A stretch of DNA of 64,000 bases from the NCBI GenBank assembly GCA_037903355.1, contig JBAJFE010000004.1, forward strand, positions 806,001 through 870,000, in the 5' to 3' direction. Numbering within the stretch: the first letter of the stretch is position 1; the number at the start of each line of letters is the position of its first letter. Below the pieces are notes generated by a model that was given only the letters and a program-made list of their open reading frames with translations, did not search any database and was not told where the DNA came from. A program made the position numbers and the translations under genes. This document shows, piece after piece, positions 58,001-64,000 of the stretch. Source of the stretch: Trichuris trichiura. Taxonomy: Eukaryota; Nematoda; Enoplea; Trichinellida; Trichuridae.

Positions 58001-61000
58001 AGACGGACGAATTCCGTAGCGCGCTTACCTGCTTGCTCATGTGATCATGGCGGCTCAGCTGGTTCTTGTTTATGTCAACTTCAAGTGGTCATAGTCAAAA
58101 TGTTTTTTCACTTTTTCGATCTTTGCTCTATCCCACTGACAAATCGAATTAGCGTTGCCAATAAATTAACATGTTTATTTGGTGATAAGAATGCGGGCGA
58201 CGTTTAGCACGTGAAGACGTTTACCGTTGTCACGTTAGGCCTTGTTGCATACCTAAACGACCATTTCGCGTAGTCGGTCTGCTAGCACGTGTTTCAAGCA
58301 GCTAAGCTCAGGCGCCAAAAGTGTGAATGCCACGTGCGTGAACTTTGCCTTTTTTTTAAAAAATTTTTCCTCAGTTAAGTGATTGGCTATTTATAGCGCG
58401 GATACTTTTTTTCTTGAAAATAGTTTTTTAAAATTTTTATTATTGCTCATGAAGGGCTGTTAAAACTTCGATAACTGAAATTCTTACTAAAGGTAGCTGA
58501 TTAAGTCAGCCGTTTGAAATGCTAAGCAAAAGTCGAGAATTCCTTTTCGAAAATGAGCCAACACTGATGCCGCCAACGCACCCATTTCCCAGTTGTTTAT
58601 GTTGCGTCTATTGCGCACCTGTTGTTCCAATTTTTCGCATATCGAAACTTGTCTTTTTTGAATTTTCCATCAGATAAGTACGAATGCCCTCTGGGGAACG
58701 GTAGTGAAATATTTTTTAAACGCTTTAAGTGAACTCTAATACGCAGCGCTTTAGTCATGCACTGTTTTGCATTAGCTTTCCCTTAAAAGGTATATTTTTG
58801 CTAGGCGGGTTTCAGCCGCGTAATTAGCGACTTTCTTGGCTGGCAATGAATATATTATTTTTGTTTACTATGCTTAAGAGCTTCTATAGGCTTTTCTATG
58901 CTATATAACGCAATTACGTTCAAGCGAAGCTATTTGCCGCGTGCGCGTCAAGCGGCAAATAATTTTTCACATTTGTCAGTGTTTTCCATCCCCTGAAACG
59001 ATAAGTACATGACAATTGATTGTAATTCCCTGAAGGGAAGTTGTATTGTTCTCTGCTTGTAACTGGTCATGTTTTCGCCGCATTTCTTCATTGCCTTTAT
59101 GATGTCAACGCAAGTTTCGGCTTTGTAATGTCAACACAAGTTTGTTTCGCGCAGAAGTAGCGCGCAGTTGCAATGAACGTCGCTTGCATGGAAGAGCGGC
59201 ATTCATTTTCGGTTTTTGCTCTTTTCTCCTCCGCACGGTTAAGCTTTGCTAATAGCGCTTTTTGTACGCGTCGTTGACGCGAAGTAACTTTGCGTTTATT
59301 GTTGGTGATTTTTACGCGATCGTTGTTTCCCTCCTCCTTCTACCATTTGTTCGTCTTCAAATGGCGGGGCAAATTGGTTAATGTTGAAAAGAGGTTGCGC
59401 AAAAGGCGACTCAATGTCCAACCGGCTTAGTCGTTATTAGCAGCGGGCTTTGACAGTCACTTTTTTTTGCCTTTAAACTCTTCGCCTGTCGAAGTTGGAA
59501 AACTGAGAAGAAATCCATTACGAGTGTCCGCTTGGTATGCACTGCAACAATAGAAGCAGCAGCCGCTGCAGCTTTTTCTTCGCGAACGCGTTTGAAAAGT
59601 TTTGAATTAAAGTAGTCAAGGAACTAACTTGTTTCATCCGGTTCGGTAGACGCTGTCGTTTAGCCATTTTGACGTAAGCCAAACGGAGCATCGTGATCCA
59701 CGTTTGTCGGTCATTGACGTTGCCTATTGCGCCATTCACTAGCGTATAACCTTTCCCTCATTCCGAAAAGCGTTAGAGCTTATAGAGCATAAGACATATA
59801 ATACGCCGGAATGTTCTCACAGTTGTTTCAACAGCTCTGCCGTCAAGTGGTTGCCGCTGTCTGTGTTGCCAATCTTTTTTGTCGTTTAAACCAGGCGGAA
59901 TGCTGGTCAAAAACAGCCGCTTTTCCATTTTGCTTCTGTTCTTGCACGTCGATATCCTGTAAGGCATGCGCGGGATGGCAGAAGCAAATTCTTGTCGCAT
60001 CTCTTTCACCAGTAGACTTTTCCGCCTCTATTATCTTCAATAAGCCGTCTTTAACTTCCGTAGCGAACTTTCACGTTAGGAATTGTATCGTTAAACAAAT
60101 CTTGTCGATGGAATCTTCACACAAAGTTTGCAAAGTCCATTCTTTCCATCCTAAGCGGGAGGCGGGGAACGTTTATTGTTGAGATGTTTTGCAATTGCTC
60201 AGCTATGCTTCCAATGGTATGGTATTAGTCTAAAAAATAGGCAGTAGTAAAGTTTCGACCTTCCGACCTAATGCCTATACGAAATGTGCTTTGGCTGTCA
60301 GAGCTTCAAGAAGGATTGTTACGTGAGAGTAACGCGAATAGTGAGTAGTCGGATGATAAGCGAGACGAATCGCTTCAACAAGCATATGCACACAAAAACA
60401 CGTATATACGAGTGCCCTATATGCGTATGTATGTCCATTGCCGTCGTTGACGATAGACCCCCCAAAAATAAGACCTTATAGAGCAATTGTGGAAAAGTCT
60501 TTTTCTCTGTTATTTATGCGCCGCGGTTTCGGTGCGCCTAGAGTGATACTTGTGTTCGGAGCAGCCTTCTGGGCGTCAGCGATATTTTCTTTTTTTCCTT
60601 GGCCGTTATGTTCCTGTCATTTCATTAGTTTGACAGCTGTCGGCGCAGTGTTAGAAATTGAGCCCTGAGAATTGGCCATTTTCTGTTCGATGCCACCACT
60701 TTTGTTGATCAATGATTCAACCGTTTGGTCGTCGTGATTTGCACGTTGCCATGCTTGCTCAGGCAGCGGTATCCGAGTCTTTAAAGTTCCAACGTCCGGG
60801 AGACCAATTGGAAAGTGTATCGTCTTTGAAGTGGCGCCATGCTGGCTGTCATTGAAGGGTAATCCCGTCAGCAAACCAGTCAGCTGAAAAGCCGCCATCT
60901 TCAAGAGAGTGCCCTTGTCAAGTGTCGTGATCGACTTTCGGCGACATTGATAATTCAAAGCCACCGGAACGTGAACTACCTGGGTGCGCCAGTGAACGAG

Positions 61001-62784
61001 GGCAGGTCTGGCTGACTTTGGCGAAAAAACGGCTCGTCACAATAGCTTCTCCTAAGGGTGTCCTCAGCGACGTCGGACTCCCCGGATGCGTCCGCTCAGA
61101 GGTCGTCTCTTCCCCTCCGTTGAATCACCTTTTACACGTTCGCTATTTGCGTGTGCGGAAAGCAATCGCTTCTTTTTAACGGCACATTTAGCGCGCCAAG
61201 TCGAATGACGGTTGTTCTTTTGGCCTTTTGTCACTTCAACGACTTTGGCTCTACCAATGTTGACCACTATCACACGCCTACTCATCTCGTACTTACTTTA
61301 CGACTCCGCCGCGACTGTTGAAGTGAATGGAATAGGGCTGCTTCACGTCCTTGCTGCTACGACCTGTATCTCGGGTCAGCTCAACTGAGCCCCAGCCGTC
61401 TTCCTGTTGTTTTGGCTTGGACAATTGTTGTCCGTCAGCAAAGCTTGAAGCGGGGTGCTGATTCGAAATTCGCCTTGGCAAGCAAGCGTACAATTTTCCT
61501 GATCGTAAAGATTTCCTGTTTTGCGAAAGGGAATCAAAAAAAGTTGCGCATTGCAAACATTTCCCCTTCAAGGAAATGTAGGAAGTCAACGGTGCGTTGC
61601 CATAAAAGGCAAGCGTCCGCCTGTCACCTGAGACTCTTTCGCGCGGATGCAGCACTCCTTTTTAGTAAACAACAGTTAGGCAACGCATAGCCATTTAAGG
61701 TAAACTTGCTTCCGTAAGCAATGGGTGCGTCATTAGCATGCACCCGTATACCAAATGGTTAGTGTCCGAAGTGTAGAGGGGACTTTGCCTGTCAACTAAT
61801 CAACGTATGCAAAAAACCTGAGCCCATGTTTATCAACTTTTCTTTGACCTTACCGCAACCGCTTGTTAAAGATTTTTGGGCAGTTGCCAACTTTGAGGGT
61901 TCACGGAAATTGATATTCCCTATAATCGCTCTTTCGAGCGGAAAAGATTTACTACCCGTCCTATCGAGCTTGCCAAGTTCGGTCAGGCGTGCTGACCACA
62001 ATGCGCGATTGACAAAACTGGCGTTTACGATATTTTTTAGGAGCAAGAAGGGTTGGTTAGGTTTTTTTGCAGCTCGCCAACTAGGGTTAGTGGGGCAGAC
62101 TACTTGAACAGCGCGGAAATTAGCCGGCTCGGTTAGGCGACCGCTCTTATAACCGCTTGGTGGAAAACCTACATGCGCCAAACGATTGCTTTTTTTTCTC
62201 CTCCTTTCCTTTGCATTTTTTTGGCGCCCTCGTTGTTGCCTTTGTAATTGTTAACTTGGAATGACTTTAAAGAGCGCCCGGTTGGGCTAATAGCTACAAG
62301 GCGAAGGAAAACGCGTACACTAACTTGCTAGCATGCGCACAAATCTCTACAGACTCTATTCGATGGATATAGGTTGGTTTTGCAGGTCTCACGATTCCGG
62401 CAAGCGTTACAGGGAGGAGGACAAAGAGAAGCGACCTACCAGCGGGGGTAAACTGGCTGATCTTTTTCTTTTGTTAGCTCGAAATGGCTTTTTTACATTT
62501 ACAGAGGCTAGAAAAATTCCATTGGCTTTGCCTACCGAGGATGAGGAAGCCGCGCTGAAACAAATTCTTGGCTTTAACGAATTCTCTACAACGAAGGTTC
62601 ATTTTTGCTGCGGCTGTTTATCTTTGTTACGCTGTTGCTACATGGCGTCGTCGGCTGTATGTTGCAGGGTCAAAAGGTGGAGAATAATCCGACCGGCGCC
62701 GCGCTTGTTCACAAGAAGCGCAAATACAGGCAGTACATGAACCGTCGCGGTGGCTTCAATCGACCGCTCGACCCGATCGCTTAG
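55081..62784 (+). CDS. SNRNP27: U4/U6.U5 tri-snRNP 27 kDa protein
   Basis: Six exons: 55081-55111, 55162-55228, 55285-55338, 62386-62447, 62505-62596 and 62668-62784. All phases fit and 423 nt close in frame (140 residues; human protein 155). The N-terminus is Arg/Ser-rich ([10 protein letters not shown]) like the family. The C-terminus carries [12 protein letters not shown] and the hallmark [19 protein letters not shown], then P-I-A. The protein is a component of the tri-snRNP and, from work in other animals, influences 5' splice-site choice. Intron 3 is 7.0 kb, unusual beside introns of 50-70 bp in the same gene. The link across it rests on matching phase (CG|G) and on both halves being parts of the same family. 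Confidence 0.88.
55574..55602 (+). ncRNA. Hammerhead-ribozyme-like core
   Basis: CTGATGA, C, GGGA, 9-nt loop, TCCC, GAAA. Flanking sequence upstream (about 55541-55562) is roughly complementary, so it sits in a larger hairpin like the other copies. Stem III is not clear, so this copy may be inactive. Confidence 0.45.
57281..57470. repeat. Inverted-repeat element with hammerhead-like core
   Basis: Arms 57281-57344 and about 57402-57470 pair imperfectly (ACTTTATGACGGATAGGTTCCCGT against ACGGGAACCTATCCGTAATAAAGT as key blocks). The right arm overlaps a hammerhead-like core. Layout repeats that of the two Penelope-derived elements, with diverged sequence. Confidence 0.65.
57386..57413 (+). ncRNA. 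Hammerhead-ribozyme-like core
   Basis: CTGATGA, C, GGGTC, 6-nt loop TCGATT, GACCC, GAAA, then GCT-TCGG-AGT giving a short stem III with a G-U pair and a following U-rich site. Confidence 0.55.
61064..61653 (-). CDS. Possible nested antisense gene in SNRNP27 intron 3
   Basis: Two minus-strand frames join across a plausible 48-bp intron: an upstream exon (within 61655 to about 61295) ends at a strong donor, GTAAGTACG, and the next starts after ATTGGTAG in matching phase, running to a stop at 61064. The product would be basic and low in complexity at its end ([12 protein letters not shown]). Further antisense frames lie at 60617-60964 and 61792-62181. No homology recognised; may be spurious. 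Confidence 0.25.
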
Positions 62785-63022
62785 GCGCATGCAAAAGAGT
62801 CGCAAGTCAAGAACAATTTTTATGTCGCCAACAAAAATATTCGCTAGCACTGTGACATTAGCGCTATGTACACGAGGTACAGCAAATGTGTAACAAGTAT
62901 TTTTTCTTCCACTGTTTCGCCCGGCTTGCCGGGTCGACGACCATGGCGCACTGGTGAGGGGCAATGCTTCTCTCTCACTCTCTCTTTTTCTCTGTCTTCT
63001 TAAAAATGGCATATTCAAAAGC

Positions 63023-64000
63023 TCATCTGCAGCCGCAACTTTCAACAACCATATCTTGATAGGTTTTGAGCACCACTTTATCATACTCGTCCAAATAGAG
63101 CATACTAATAGGGCTCAGCTCCGTTGGTACGCAGCACGACTTGGGCGCAGCGCCGGGGTTCACCGAGTGGACCAAAGTCTGCACGATGGCGTGATTAGTG
63201 GCGTTCATATGATCGTTCAACGGAAATGGGCAGTCGCCCTGGCAATAGTAGGCATCGTAGCCAGGTGGTGCCACGATCCAGTCATTCCATCCGACCGATT
63301 CAAAGTCCACGTATAGCTGATGACGCTGGCACAGCTGACGTCGTCGGTAGGTCTTATGCCTATGGCGACGACCATGGGCTGAAGAAGATGGCTTGGCATG
63401 ATTCCTGGCAGCTGGTCGTCGCTCCTTGTGCGGCGACGCTACGTTGACCGGCTGCGTAGGGTGTTGTTGATGATGGACAGCGCCACGGCGCGCCCGCCTG
63501 TTTGGCGACCTCGAATCGGATGTGAACACGGTCAGAACCGGGTAGCCACCCTGCCGGCGTTGCCAGGCTGTTGCTCGGCACGAACCGGCGCCAGAGACGG
63601 CCACCCGAACGCTGCCGGATTTGTTCGCCGTCCTTAACCAACGTCGCACCGAAGAGCCCATGTCCAAGTTGACCAACAAGGGTCGGTCGGCAGACGCTGC
63701 AGCGCAAGACAAGCGTACCGCGTCCACCAGCACCGTGTGGTTGCGCACCAGTTCGTAGGCCCGAACGAGCAATTGCGGCTGCGAGCCTTGGTCAGACGAC
63801 GTCCGGTTAAGACTAGACGTGACCAACAGTAGCGATAGTTCGGCCCCTTCGAGCACCTCATCATTCGGTAACGAGTTAAGCGTGAACTGCAAGGCTGACC
63901 ATTCAACTGCAATACGCGAAAAGAAAGTTATTGAAAAAGGCAAATATTGACGTTTTTTTTGGCTGACCTGTCGGATAGAATGCGCGGGCAGAGTTCCAAG
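63023..64000 (-). CDS. dpp: BMP2/4/Decapentaplegic-type ligand, 3' part
   Basis: The terminal exon 63906-63023 is preceded by a 61-bp intron and the end of an upstream exon (from the window edge to 63968, phase 1); the 5' part is outside the window. The exon encodes the rest of the prodomain, candidate furin sites (N-R-R-A-R-R), a basic stretch just before the first mature cysteine ([11 protein letters not shown]) and a cystine-knot domain with seven cysteines, including [14 protein letters not shown]-x-G-x-[15 protein letters not shown] and K-S-C-C-V-P-T, ending C-G-C-R. This is close to Drosophila Dpp and vertebrate BMP2/4. It is a secreted dimeric ligand for BMP receptors. It converges on SNRNP27, with 238 bp between their stops. 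Confidence 0.95.
   Translation of the reverse strand, partial: LGTLPAHSIRQVSQKKRQYLPFSITFFSRIAVEWSALQFTLNSLPNDEVLEGAELSLLLVTSSLNRTSSDQGSQPQLLVRAYELVRNHTVLVDAVRLSCAAASADRPLLVNLDMGSSVRRWLRTANKSGSVRVAVSGAGSCRATAWQRRQGGYPVLTVFTSDSRSPNRRARRGAVHHQQHPTQPVNVASPHKERRPAARNHAKPSSSAHGRRHRHKTYRRRQLCQRHQLYVDFESVGWNDWIVAPPGYDAYYCQGDCPFPLNDHMNATNHAIVQTLVHSVNPGAAPKSCCVPTELSPISMLYLDEYDKVVLKTYQDMVVESCGCR

Larger units (their letters stand above)
55339..62385. other. 7 kb intron 3 of SNRNP27
   Basis: Contains two hammerhead-like motifs, an inverted-repeat element at 57281-57470 and a GC-richer stretch (about 59.2-62.3 kb) with several antisense open frames. No exon of SNRNP27 itself is expected inside, because the phases of exons 3 and 4 already match. 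Confidence 0.6.

Noticed and set aside
1..64000. tRNA, rRNA and CRISPR arrays
   Set aside because: No paired A/B-box with cloverleaf, no rRNA-like block and no regularly spaced direct repeats were found by eye.

Overview
This is metazoan nuclear DNA. Genes carry spliceosomal introns, several only about 45-60 bp long, and the window encodes BMP2/4-class TGF-beta ligand, U4/U6.U5 snRNP 27K protein, LSM4, acylaminoacyl peptidase and glomulin. AT-rich spacers, tiny introns and Penelope-like retroelements fit a small invertebrate; an early-branching nematode is my best guess, but the species cannot be named from sequence alone.

The left two thirds (about 2-42 kb) is dominated by four paralogous multi-exon genes, called A (-, 2183-5398), B (+, 14344-20954), C (-, 22804-33678) and D (+, 35320-41993). 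Each starts with one large exon holding a signal peptide and an ectodomain I do not recognise. Then come an exon with a D-x-x-E-C two-cysteine module, EGF-like exons that are all in phase 1, and a C-terminal membrane exon. The order 84/87-nt, 132-nt, then (in A, B and C) 123-nt exons is conserved. Exon models close exactly in frame in all four genes. C has 17 EGF-like modules built from alternating exon types. B and D end in basic cytoplasmic tails with a shared C-terminal Y-I-[IV]-P motif. A ends in a short hydrophobic, GPI-like tail. An intronless glomulin gene lies between A and B. No protein name is offered for the family.

The right third holds conserved single genes: LSM4 (+, 43880-44254), APEH (+, 45936-49081), a SUMO-like-domain gene of the NFATC2IP/Esc2 type (-, 51861-53492), SNRNP27 (+, 55081-62784, with a 7 kb third intron), and the 3' part of a dpp/BMP2/4 gene (-, from 63023 past the window edge). 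SNRNP27, LSM4 and NFATC2IP-like belong to RNA processing or nuclear regulation. APEH and glomulin belong to protein turnover.

Mobile DNA is prominent. A 5'-truncated, disrupted Penelope-like element (RT plus GIY-YIG) sits antisense in the last large intron of gene D. Two more Penelope-derived inverted-repeat copies at 6.3 kb and 16.5 kb have target-site duplications. Eight hammerhead-ribozyme-like cores are scattered through the window, most tied to these elements. A deleted pogo/Tigger transposon (50.8-51.5 kb) and a matching MITE (26.8 kb) share ends. A TTC tract of about 700 bp lies in the last intron of gene B. The four-gene EGF receptor-like family and the repeated hammerhead cores are the most promising candidates for something undescribed.
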